NCBI GenBank assembly: GCA_029262995.1
Contig: JAJCYH010000023.1
Span: 271,755-335,754 of the forward strand
DNA from: Saprospiraceae bacterium
Lineage (GTDB): Bacteria > Bacteroidota > Bacteroidia > Chitinophagales > Saprospiraceae
DNA: 64,000 nt
Direction: 5' to 3'
Shown in pieces: positions 1 through 11,600 of this stretch (position 1 is its first letter; each line of letters starts with the position of its first letter). The translations under genes and the position numbers were made by a program. The notes under the pieces were generated by a model. That model was not told the DNA's origin. It saw nothing but the letters and a program-made list of their open reading frames with translations, and searched no databases.

Positions 1-59
1 ATTTTTTGCAGCAAGAGACAGTTTTATTTTATTAAAAATTTTAATTTTACTCTCCATAT

Positions 60-1046
60 TTACATTAAAAAACCATTTTCTCCTTTTACAGGTGCAGGAA
101 TATTTTGATCGAAAATCATTTCTCTTATATCGATTTCAATTCCTCTAGAAATTGCAGTAATTGGAACATCATTGTAAGTCCCTTCAAATGGGTTTTCAGA
201 ATAGTCTCCGATTTTTTCCATCAAAAAAAATATCCAGATAATTAACGCCGACATAAATGAACATATTGCACCGGTCCAAAGGTTCAATTCGCTAAAAACA
301 TCCAATAAACCAAGAGGAACAAAGGCACAAAACACCAATGTCAACCAAAGAGCAGTCGAAGCATATTGGCGAGGGAATGGAAAGTTTTTAATCCTTTCTG
401 ATTTTCCTTGATCATCATAAAAAGTACGTATTAAAGCATGAAACTCCATATGACGAAAGTCCTCAAAATATCCACAGTTTCTCAAATTCTGCAGTCTCAT
501 TGATTGTAAACGTAACAATTGAGTTGCCATATTACTCGAAGATTCAAGTTCTTCAAGTTCTGTTTGGACTATCAGTTCAGATAGTTCATTTTTAAGTTTT
601 GTTGTATAGTCTTCGCATACCGTTGGAGAATAAATTCCGTTTAATCTATTTTCGATATGCTCCCATGGTCTACTCAACCTAAGCTGGTGTCTTAGAGCTG
701 TTAACCAAGCTATATGTCTATAAATCAATTCTCGTTTTATCTCTTTGTCATTATCACCATCAACAAATGAAACTACCGCAGCACCAAAGCTCCTGCTATT
801 ATTTACAATACTTCCCCATATTTTTCTTGCTTCCCATGTTCTGTCATAAGAGCTATTGTTTTTAAAACCTAAATAAAAGGCCACTGCTATACCAATCACA
901 CTAATGGGCTGCCAAGGTATTGTAAAGGAAAGTTTAAGATAAAACGCTGCATAACTTACTATTGCAGAATAAAGGAACCCGAATAAAAAAGGTTTTTTTG
1001 ACCAATTGAAAGTCATCCAAAACCCATAATTACGTTTAATATACAT
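60..1046 (-). CDS. Bestrophin-family (UPF0187) anion channel
   Basis: A 328-residue inner-membrane protein of the bacterial bestrophin family, which forms pentameric ion channels. Seen: a paired hydrophobic segment near residues 20-75 with the family-typical stretch YLGFKNNSSYDRTWEARK just after it, a charged cytoplasmic middle, and a second hydrophobic pair near residues 225-280 followed by GDYSENPFEG, matching the acidic NPF segment of the family. Length is normal for bacterial members (about 290-330). The start MYIKRNYGFW fits the usual short N-terminus before the first membrane helix. It stands alone; the next gene on this strand (1086-1737) is a pseudogene. The transported ion cannot be read from sequence. 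Family assignment is firm. Confidence 0.88.
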   Translation of the reverse strand: MYIKRNYGFWMTFNWSKKPFLFGFLYSAIVSYAAFYLKLSFTIPWQPISVIGIAVAFYLGFKNNSSYDRTWEARKIWGSIVNNSRSFGAAVVSFVDGDNDKEIKRELIYRHIAWLTALRHQLRLSRPWEHIENRLNGIYSPTVCEDYTTKLKNELSELIVQTELEELESSSNMATQLLRLQSMRLQNLRNCGYFEDFRHMEFHALIRTFYDDQGKSERIKNFPFPRQYASTALWLTLVFCAFVPLGLLDVFSELNLWTGAICSFMSALIIWIFFLMEKIGDYSENPFEGTYNDVPITAISRGIEIDIREMIFDQNIPAPVKGENGFLM

Positions 1047-1085
1047 CCTTCAAAAATTTAAAATTAAAAAATTATATTTCAAAAG

Positions 1086-1737
1086 CTATACCTCATATTC
1101 TTTAAAACCTGTCTCATAAAACAACTCAAAACCAGAATGCTTTCTCATAAAAGTTAGCATAGGATGCTTTAGTATCATGCTTTGATCTTGTAAACCAAAG
1201 GAAGCTGATTTTTGAATACATTCAAAAGCATTATCAATATTTTCCACTACAGAATAAGCGCAAGCCATATGGAATTAAACTTCTTCGTCATTTGGATTCA
1301 GATCCAGTGCCTTCTTAAAATCTACAAGTGCATCTTCCAAATCATACTCATTTAGCATCTTCATAACTTCCTTTTTTAACTTATCATCAGGATTGGAAGA
1401 CAAGGAAATTGTAACATTTTAATGCAGCATAATTCCATATTTCAATAAATATATAAGTAGGATTGGACCATTGGTCTTTGATGTTAGTACATATCTCTGC
1501 TTTTATCCCTATTCCAAAATAGTAAAATGTTTTTTCGTTCCCAAAAAAGAGGATTTTTGAGAAACAATTTGTCCAGCTACTATTACCGTTTCTTCTCCCA
1601 ACCAATTGTTATGGAATTCAATGACAGAGTCTCCAGAAGCAAGTTTTTTGTAATATATAATATCTATTTTATGGCCAAAGTCACCATTTTCAATTGAAAG
1701 CTCAAGTACTAGTGAATCTTTTATAAAAAATAACTAG
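1086..1737 (-). pseudogene. Broken TPR-containing protein with four in-frame stops
   Basis: Reading one frame without any shift from about 1737 down to 1086 gives a coherent protein: an N-terminal part containing VIEFHNNWLGEETVIVAGQ, a middle RYVLTSKTNGPILLIYL, then a TPR-like end with MKMLNEYDLEDALVDF, LDLNPNDEEV and MACAYSVVENIDNAFECI. The frame is interrupted by TAG at 1509-1511 and TAA at 1503-1505, 1419-1421 and 1275-1277. No ATG is seen upstream before the stop near 1737, so the true N-terminus is lost or unclear. From memory, Bacteroidota have intact homologues of this layout (small beta domain plus one TPR pair); function unknown. Continuity of meaning across all four stops is what supports one decayed gene rather than chance frames. 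Confidence 0.75.
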
Positions 1738-1814
1738 AATTGATGAAAATTATTTAAATATTTTAAGCTGTATTTAATGACGCTACTATTTTCTATATCA
1801 CTTTTATCTTGTAG

Positions 1815-2582
1815 AAGTATGGAGAAGTATTGAAACTATTCCAACACTTATCTCCTAACTACAGACTGAAACAGACAGACAAAAACCACCCAAAGCTAAA
1901 AACTGAATACGTTGAATACAACTCTCAAAATGGTGGAGGCATTATTAAGGCACAGTTGTCAAGATTAATGAACCCAAAGCAATAAAGACCAGGTGTAATT
2001 GTGGTACACAAAAACAGAGGCTTAAATCCATATCTTGAAGATGTAGGAAGAAGACTTGCATTAGAAGGGTTTATTAGCTGTGCACCAGATGCACTATCTC
2101 CTTTAGGTGGATAACCAGGTGATGATGAAACAGGTAAAGAAATGCAAAGAACAAGAGATAAGGATGAGATGCTAAATAATTTTATAGCTGCCTTTAAATA
2201 TTTAAGAGCTCATAAAGAATGTAATGAAAATATTGGTGTAGTAGGATTCTGTTTTGGTGGTTATATAGGCAATATGATGGCAGCACTGGTTCCAGAATTG
2301 AAAGCTGCTATTCCCTATTATGGCGGTCAACCTCCTACTGAATACGTCAAAGATATTCAGTGTCCTCTATTGCTTCACTTTGCAGAACTGGACCAACGGG
2401 TTAATGAGGGATGGTCTCAATACGAATCTGATTTAAAAATGCACAATAAAGAATATTCAGTTCACTTTTACCAAGATGCCAATCATGGATTTCATAATGA
2501 TACAACCCCTAGATATGATAAAGAAGCGGCACAATTCTCGTGGAGCAAAACAATTGAATTCTTTAAACTGCATTTGAAATAA
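1815..2582 (+). pseudogene. Dienelactone hydrolase-like gene with two in-frame stops
   Basis: Alpha/beta hydrolase of the dienelactone hydrolase family (carboxymethylenebutenolidase-like). One frame runs from about 1815 to the TAA at 2582: [51 protein letters not shown], then VGFCFGGYIGNMMA (nucleophile Cys in GFCFGG), LLLHFAELDQRVN (acid Asp) and ANHGFHNDT (catalytic His). The triad Cys-Asp-His is intact, but TAA codons at 1983-1985 and 2112-2114 break the N-terminal third. The second stop sits where family members often have Tyr in LGGYPG. The stretch after 2142 (ATG) remains open for 146 codons and could yield only a truncated product. A recognisable N-terminal leader is missing. The frame reads smoothly through both stops, so this is recent decay. 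Confidence 0.8.
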
Positions 2583-2617
2583 AAAAAGGAACACTTTTTA
2601 CAGCATTCCTTTTTTTT
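2581..2617. terminator. Bidirectional intrinsic terminator
   Basis: A perfect 11-bp inverted repeat, AAAAAAAGGAA and TTCCTTTTTTT, around a 14-nt loop lies between the convergent hydrolase pseudogene and the giant gene. A-run and T-run flank the stem on both strands, so it can end transcription from either side. Confidence 0.7.
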
Positions 2618-2632
2618 AAAATTAAAACCTAA

Positions 2633-5600
2633 TTAATACTTTTGAATTAGAAGTCTTTTAACAATCAGGTCTTTTTCTGTTTTAAGCTGAATTAAATACA
2701 AGCCACTAAGATACTTAGCATCTGTAATATCTAATTCGACAAATCTCTTATCAGCACTTAATGGTTGGGTATATACTCTTTTTCCATTAAGGTCAGAAAT
2801 TCTTAATTCAGCATCAGTGTTTAAGCCATCAATATTTATCCTAACTCTGTCATAAGCAGGATTAGGAATAACCAACATATCGATTACATCCGATTGCGAA
2901 CGCAATTCAAATTGAGGATCGATTCCGAAGCCATATTCATTTCCAGAGCGGTCAATACCAGATGGCATACAATTCTCAGGAACAAATGGAACTGTCAAAG
3001 TTGTTGAACAGAGCGATCCCGCTTGAAAATCTTCAGAATACCATGTTATATCACTAGGAATATCGTTAATGTCGTATGAGTTTTCTGGCACAAACAATAC
3101 TGGAGTAGCAGAATTATACAACCATTCTCCATAAGTAATAATACTTGGTTCGAATGCTATACCACTGGCATCGGGACCATCAAACATGTCTAATGGCCTC
3201 GCTGGATTTGCTAAATTCGCAGCTTCTGGCGAACCATCAGCTTCGTCAAACTTATAATAAGCGATCAAATTACCTTCAGTACCATCAAGTTGACTGGTCA
3301 TATTACATAGCACTTCATCAGAAGTAAGCGCTCTATCCCAAATTTTTAGTTCATCAACTTTACCATCAAAGGTTTCAGGAAAACCTGGATCCAAAACAAA
3401 CTGCTGACCAACGATTAAACCATTGGTTGCGTTTTGACTCATATTGCCTATAGTTGACCCTTTACTACTTGCAAGTACTCCATCGATATAAAGATGAGTA
3501 TTGTTATTTTCCACATCTTTAACAACAGTATAATGATGCCACTGTAAATCTGTATTCCAAATGACTCCGGTAGCCCAGCTGTCTCCTACTCTGATTTCAT
3601 ATGCAGTAGGATTTTGTGCATTACCTGTACTTGGCGTATGTCCTAAATAGAATTGACGACCGTGAGAAATAACTTCTGTATAACCAGTCTGGACTGCTAA
3701 TTGTTTGGCCCATATTGATAATGTAAATGAAGCAGTACTTGGCAATATCAAATTGGGGTCCTGTGCATAATCATCATTTCCATCAATGACATAAGCATTA
3801 CCTGAAGGTCCCCAGTTCTCTGCTATCGGTGGAACTGCCTCCGGAATTTCTGTAGAACATTGGACAGTGCTGTATGACATAAAGAACGTATTACTAGGTG
3901 TAAATGACCCAGTAGGATCTCCTGCCTGAAAGGATGCCATATCCCATGCATATACTGAATTAGCACTATTCTGAATAATTCTTAATGTATAATTACTTGC
4001 ATCGGTTAAAAAGACTCCATCTCCACTATAATCAATAACATCTCCGTTATTGAAAACAGGAACATTTTTACTTAGAATTAAATTAGCTGCATTTATTCCC
4101 ACACCATCATATAGTTCAAATGTCATATCTGAAGAACCTCCAAAGGAGAAAATATCAGGATCAATGGTATATAAATCTCCCCCAGTGCTTACAACGAAAG
4201 ATTGCCATGTAAAATTATTCTGTCCATTACCTGCATAAGTGCCATTTGTAGTTACATCCGTTGTAACGCCAATATTATTTACTGTAGATACACATCCAGA
4301 AAATCCTCCTATGGTACTACCATCTTCAACAGTGACAGTAAAAGAACATAAACCTACATTACCTTCATCGTCAGTACTACTAAACGAATTTGTTGTAACA
4401 CCAATTGAATAATTAGAACCACTACTTAGTCCTGTATTTTGAATTACTATTGCAGGAGCTGTGCAATTATCAACCGCAGTTGGTGTAACATATGATACTG
4501 CAATTGACCCGCTACAAGTTTCAACAGTTATATCTGTAGGGCATGTCATTTCAGGAGCTTGATTATCTGTAACAGTAATATTAAAATTACAATCAATTGT
4601 ATTTCCAGAATTGTCTTCTGCAGTCATTACAATATTATTAACTCCCAAATTAAATTCAGAACCTGAATTTTGACCTGATGTCGTTGTGACTGAAGATATT
4701 CCACAATTATCAAAACCATTTGCAGAATACAATACTTGCGCAGTACATTCTCCATTACGATTTCCAACAACAGTCATAATAAATGTACTGTTAAAAATAG
4801 AAGTAACAGAACCCGTTGGATCGCCAGCTTGAACTTCAGAACCTCTCCATACATAATTATTACTTTGACCTGGTCCAAACATTTCAAGTGTGTAAAATCC
4901 AGCTGTCAATATCAGGTCAGCATTACTAAAGTCAATAAATCCATTACTATATGTCGGCAATAATTCAGTATATAATAGCGTACCAGTTGTACCTACTCCA
5001 TCATAAACGCTTGCCTCCAATGGATCATTAACTGAACCACCAAATCTATCCAAGTCAGGGTAAATCTTACTTAAAGTAATTTCTTCCGTTACTTCAAACG
5101 ATTGCCATTGACCATTAGAGGATACATGATCAGCTACATTGAAATATATACCTGTTTGAATATCCATATCCCCTGCATTTCGAGTTTGGTTTCCAAAACA
5201 TTGTATGCCTGGATTCTGCTGATCTTCAACAGTTATATTAAAGATACAAGTATTAGAATTTCCGGTGTTATCTGCAGCATCATAAGAAACAACATAAGAC
5301 CCAACTGACTGGCTAGAGCCAGAAGCAGGACCTGATATCAAAGCTGGTACAACTACATCACAATTATCTGTAGCGGTAGGTGCTGAATAATTAATAGTCG
5401 CAGCACATGTCCCGAATACTGTATTAATTGTTACATCTGATGGACAACCACTAATTACTGGAGCTTCAGCATCATCAACGCTAATATCAAAGGTGCATTC
5501 ACTAAAATTGTTGTTTGCATCAGTTGCACGTAAGGTAACTGTAGTTCCTCCTACTGGAAACAGACCACCACTTTCAACTCCTGTCGTTACTTCAATAAGT

Positions 5601-8600
5601 GGAATTCCACAGTAATTATCATTTACAATGATATCCATTGCATAATCTACAATAGCTCCACATTGTCCAAGATCATTATTCAATCCAGAAATAATATCTG
5701 CAGGGCATTGTAAGGAAGGAGCATCAACATCACCAGATTGCAAGTCAATCGTAGATGCACAATAACCCTTATTTCCTGCAGTATCAGTTATCGTTAAAAT
5801 AGACGAATTGTCTGGTCCAAATAATTTTATACTTCGTATTTCAATATATGCTGAATTACCAAGAGATCCATCGTTCTTTGCATGAAATTTAACATATTGA
5901 GCTGGTACAGCATCAAAAGAAAGCTTTAAAGGTCCAGAAATTACATCACTGTTTACAACAATTCCCGCTCCCACACTGCTATAAGGAAACAACTGTATCC
6001 ATCCTGGATCATTATCTGTAGGTGGCGCACCTACTGCTGATGGATGATACCAACCTTCTATTTCTGTAGTTTTACCGTCTGAAAATGTCATTTGAAATAC
6101 AGATACATCACTGATTACTTCCTGAGCTCCAAGATCTATAAGAATAGATCCGTATGAAGTCCCTGGAGTTGGATTCACCCAAGTCGCTCCTGAGTTATGG
6201 TCAACTTTATAGCTGTTGTCAGGATCATTAGCAAACTGTGGTCCATCACATAAAGTACCACGTGCTCGCCAGTCTTGCGCACACGTTGTCCCAAGATCAT
6301 TATAAAAATTACTAGCTCCTGCATATCCAGTAATAGATATAACATCCGCTGCTCCTCCTGTAAATGGTCCATTGGTTAAGTTAACTGGTGTCTGTTCTAA
6401 GTCATCACAAACAAAATCTGTAACACTTAAACTGGAGGAACTTATTCCACAATTATCACTAGAACCGCTGTCAACCATTCCTGCCGTTATTGAAGCATCA
6501 CCAACTGCATCCAACGCAACAACTAAATCTTGGCATTGAGCATCTGGAGTCTCTTGATCTTCCACGGTCACATTAAAGAAACATTCATCTTGTAATCCTG
6601 CAGAATCTGTAACCCTAATTCCAACACCTAATGTGCCTTCACTAAATTCATTACCACTAGCTAATCCATCAATAACTTGTACGTTAGTTATTTCACAGTT
6701 ATCTGTTCCAGAAGCGGAGTAAAACACTAATGCAGTACAGCCACCTAAGTCTGTAGCTACAGTCATATCAGCAGGGCAAACAGCCACAGGAGCAATATTA
6801 TCAACAACCGTAACATTAGCTTCACAAGTTGCAGTATTTCCAACTAAGTCTCTTGCAACCAAGGTCACAACAGATACACCTAAGTCATTACAATCAAAAT
6901 CCTGAAATTCATCTTCATTGGGGGTATCTCCAGTAACAGAAATATTATCAACACCAAGATTAGTATCTGTACCATTTGTCTCAGCTCTAATCGTTAATAA
7001 GTGAGATGAAGAAGTTGCAACAAAATCAATATTCACATTGGTCCAAGTTAATCCTGGATTAGCCAATTCAGTGAGTATTACATTATCTATATCAACTGCA
7101 AAAGTCAGAGTACCTATTGGTGAAGAGAATAAAGTTGTATAGTTTTTGAAATCCATTGAAAAAGTATACGTATTTCCTGGTGTAAGCCCATTTATTACTT
7201 GTTCAATATATGGATCAGTTGATACCTCTCCTGCAGCATTTAATGCATAGTAAGGTCCAGAGATTACATCTGTTGTTTTGATTCCTGAATTGTTATCATT
7301 ACCAACAGAAGTCCAGTTTGTCAATGCACTATCAAAGCTTCCATTTTGTACAAATTCTCCTCCAATTCCATAACTTAGATTTAATATATCCAATCCACAA
7401 TCATCACTTGATCCGTTATCTATGCTGGCAGCTGCTAATTGCACATTACCAGTATTATCCAAATTAATTGTCACATCTTGACATACAGCTTCTGGCAATT
7501 CTGCATCTTCTACCGTAATATTAAAGCTGCATGTTGTTGAATTATTGGAAGCATCCGTAGCCTGATATTCTTGATTCGTTACACCAAGAGGAAAGAATGA
7601 GCCTGATGCTAAACCCCCTGTTTGGGTAGCAGTGGATGAACAATTATCAAAAGATACTGGAATACCTGTTGTTAGTGTTGCACCGCATTGGCCGATATCT
7701 GCATTCACAGTTATATCGGAAGGACAATAGGAATATTCTACAGTAAGTACTCCCTGACTCACAATAAAAGTATGACCAAAATTGCATCTATGAGGTCTGA
7801 GTTTAAACACATGTGGTCCACCAGGAACAAATCCATCTATTAAACCAGAATAGTTTATTACGTCAGAATATAGAGAATAGTCTGTAACTCCAGTTGGTCT
7901 TGGCGTCTGGTCACTTCCTACTGCTGTGTTATTATAAGATAATATAAGGGTTGTTTTATTTCCCCAACCTTGATCACGTCCTGTATAATCTAAACTCACA
8001 TTTGTAATATAAGCTCCTGCAGGAATTACAACATCAATATCAACAGGATTACTGCATAAGTTACTATTTGTCGGAGAATTATAAATAATTGTATTGCTCT
8101 CTGTAAATACGAGAGGCGCCTCATTATCTACTACTTCGACATTAAATGAACATTCATCGGTATTGCCAGCGTTATCTGTAGCTCTGTAGATTACTGTATT
8201 TATTCCTATTGAGAATAAATCGCCACTTGCAGGTCCTGAAACTAATTCTAAAGTAGGTTCAAAACAGTTATCTGATGCCTCTGCAATATAGGTATAAATG
8301 GCACCACATTGACCAGGGTCATTTGGAATGGCTGTAGTTACATCAGGAGGACAAATTGCTACAGGGACTTCGTTATCTTCAATTGTTACATCAAAACTAC
8401 ATTCTGCTGTATTTGTATTGCTGTCGGTAGCTCTTAAAGTCACATTTGTAGTACCAAAACCAAATCTAGATCCACTTGTCAATCCTGTAATAACTTGAAC
8501 ACCACCGATACCACAATTGTCAGAAGTAACAGCGGAATAACTAACTACGGCATCACACAATCCTGGTTCTGCAGAAGCAATTATATTAGAAGGGCAGGTG

Positions 8601-11600
8601 ATTTCTGGATTTTCATTATCAATAACAGATACAGTAAATATACAATCTACGATACTATTGTTTTCATCCTTTGCTCTAAGAGTTACCTCTGTATCTCCAA
8701 CGTTAAATGCATCTCCGCTTCCTGGCGTTTCAGAAATTACTTCTATTGTTATAAGTCCACATCCTCCAGTTGGTTCAGCTGAGAAAAATGCAATTCCTGA
8801 ACATGATTCTGGTGAAGTGTTTACTTGTATATCACTAGGGCATACCATAGCTACAGGCGTATCACAAATTACTTCCAGGGTTCCATTAACTATTGTAATG
8901 ATATAGTTAGGATCAGAAGCTGTCGCTACAATATCATAAAATCCAACATCACCAGTATAAGCAATCACATCAAAAGTTATATCTAATTGGTCTCCTTGCA
9001 CCAATGTATTTATATCGGCTACAAACTCTGGCAAAAGCTCCCCTTCAATAATAAATGTATCTCTAACAATAATTTGTATCGGTTTTGGATCAATCGATAC
9101 TTTACCAGGATTATAAGTAACATCATAATTATCCGAGAAAAAAGTCCCAGGGACTATCCAATGACATCCTGCTTTATAACCTGTAAGTATATTAATAGAT
9201 CTTATAGAATCTACTTCCGGCTGATCAGAAAGAATTACAATCGCCTCATCCAGAACATTTGTAGGTTGATTATCTTCTGAATCCACTAAAGCGACACCGT
9301 TAACTAAAGCTATTCCATCAGCCAATGCAACTGGTAATCCGTCTACTAGAGCTAATCCATTTACTAAAGCAAATCCATCTACTAAAGCTATTCCGTCTAC
9401 TACAGAAACACCATCAACTAATGCTAATCCATCTACTAAGGCTAATCCATCTACTAAAGCTATTCCATCTACCAAGGCTAAAGCATCAACCAAGGCTGTT
9501 CCATCTACCAAGGCAACACCATCTACTAATGCTAAAGCATCCACTAAGGCAAGACCATTTACAAGGGCTGTTCCATCTACTAGTGCTAAAGCATTTGCTA
9601 AGGCGTCTTCACTAATTGATCCACTCTTATCTACTAATGCCAATCCATCAACTAAGGCTAATCCATCAACCAAAGCGAATCCATCAACTAAGGCTAATCC
9701 ATTGACCAAGGCAAGTGCATCAGTAATCTGGGCACCATCTACTAAAGCAAGTGCATCTACTAATGCCAAACCGTCTACCAATGCCAAGCCGTCGACAAGA
9801 GCAATGCCATCTACCAAAGCAAGGGCATCCGTTAAGTTTCCAATACTAGCATCAACTAAGGCAAGGGCATTTACTAAGGCCGTCCCATCAACTAGTGCTA
9901 GTGCATCTACTAATGCCAAACCATCTACCAAGGCCAAGCCATTTACATATGCGGTCGCATCTACCAAGGCTGTTCCATCCAAGAATACATCTAATGCATC
10001 CACAAGTGCTACTCCATCAACTAAGGCTACCCCATCGACTAGCGCTAGAGCGTCAGTTAAATTATTTACTGTAGCATCTACCAATGCCAAGGCATCTACC
10101 AATGCTGTTCCATCCACCAAAGCCAAACCGTCTACAAGTGCCAAGCCATCTACAAGTGCTAAGGCATCCGTTAGGCTTGAACCATCAACTAAAGCTAAAG
10201 CATCTACCAATGCCGTCCCATCTACAAGGGCGAGACCATCTACAAGTGCCAAGGCATCGACTAAGGCTAATCCATCTACTAAGGCTAAGGCATCCACTAA
10301 TGCAAGCGCATCTACAAGTGCTATACCATCCACCAAGGCCAAGCCATCTACAAGTGCCAAGGCATCTGTCAAATTTCCAATAGATCCATCTACCAATGCC
10401 AACGCATTAACCAAGGCAGTTCCGTCTACTAAAGCAAAGCCATCTACCAAAGCAATTCCATCTACATATGTCAATGCATCTAAAAGAGTTGATCCATCTA
10501 CCAATGCTAACGCATCCACTAAGGCTACGCCGTTAACAAGAGCTAGTCCATCTACTAGTGCCAAGGCATCAACTAAGGCAAGGGCATCTACAAGAGCTAT
10601 TGCATCAACTAAGGCTATACCATCTACTAGAGCCAAAGCATCTACCAACGCAAGTCCATCTACTAAAGCAATGCCATCAATGACGCCATATTGATCTACC
10701 AATGCCAAAGCATCCGTAATATTAGTAATATTTGAATCTACTAGTGCTAAGGCATCTACTAAGGCTATACCATCTACAAGTGCAATACCATCAGTTATAA
10801 CCATACCATCTACAAGTGCTAGAGCATCTGTGAGGTTTGTAATATTTGAGTCAACTAAAGCCAAAGCATCAACTAGTGCCAAAGCATCAACCAGTGCCAA
10901 GCCGTCGACAAGTGCTAAGGCATCAGCTACAGAGACACCATCAACTAAGGCTAAGGCATTTCTCAATGCATCAACCAAGGCAAATCCATCTACTAAAGCA
11001 ATACCATCTACTAAGGAGTTACTGTATAAAGAGTTTACTTCTGTTGTATTATCTACAGAGCCCCCAAAGTCATAATTAAAGCTAATTTGATTGCTTAGGA
11101 TCTGATCTCCATAAACTATATTAATTGAATCAGGCGTAATTGATAATGGCATTTTACCAATATCCAAAACACCACCGATTAGTCTAAAATCATAAAGAAT
11201 CCTTATACTATCAGGTACAGAACCTAAGGATAATCCAACTCTATATAAACCTGGAGGACTCGTTGTATTTGCTGTCGTATTATAATTAATATTTAAAGCA
11301 TTCAAGCCTGAGCTTGCAAGTGTCACACCGCTTGGCAATCCTGAAATTGATGCGGTAAATGTAGGATTATCTTCCCCATATTTTTTAGAATGTGCTTTAC
11401 CTTTTATGGTTATAATTGTTTTGACAGGCTGAATAAATGCAAAGCCATTTGAGTTACCTCCATCAATAGATGAAGAGGTAATTGGTGGGTTATACAGCGT
11501 TACAATCGTACTGTCCATTGGATCAAAAGTTGGGACAATAGCTGTGACTGTTGTATCACCAACTACAGTTGTTTCTAACATTTGATTACCAAACATTACA

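Noticed and set aside
6175..6372. Short frames within the HYR region and many others on the opposite strand of real genes
   Set aside because: Shadows of long coding sequences; no independent codon or motif signal.
9702..10694. A 330-codon plus-strand frame rich in KASTNAKPST repeats
   Set aside because: It is the antisense of the 18-bp coding array; a period divisible by three keeps the opposite frame open. No start context or family.
9281..11023. CRISPR-like tandem repetition
   Set aside because: Units are directly contiguous, in frame and without unique spacers; no cas genes nearby.
9281..11023. Pentapeptide-repeat (A-D/N-L-x-x) protein
   Set aside because: The period is six residues, not five, and the Asp lies after Val rather than before Leu.
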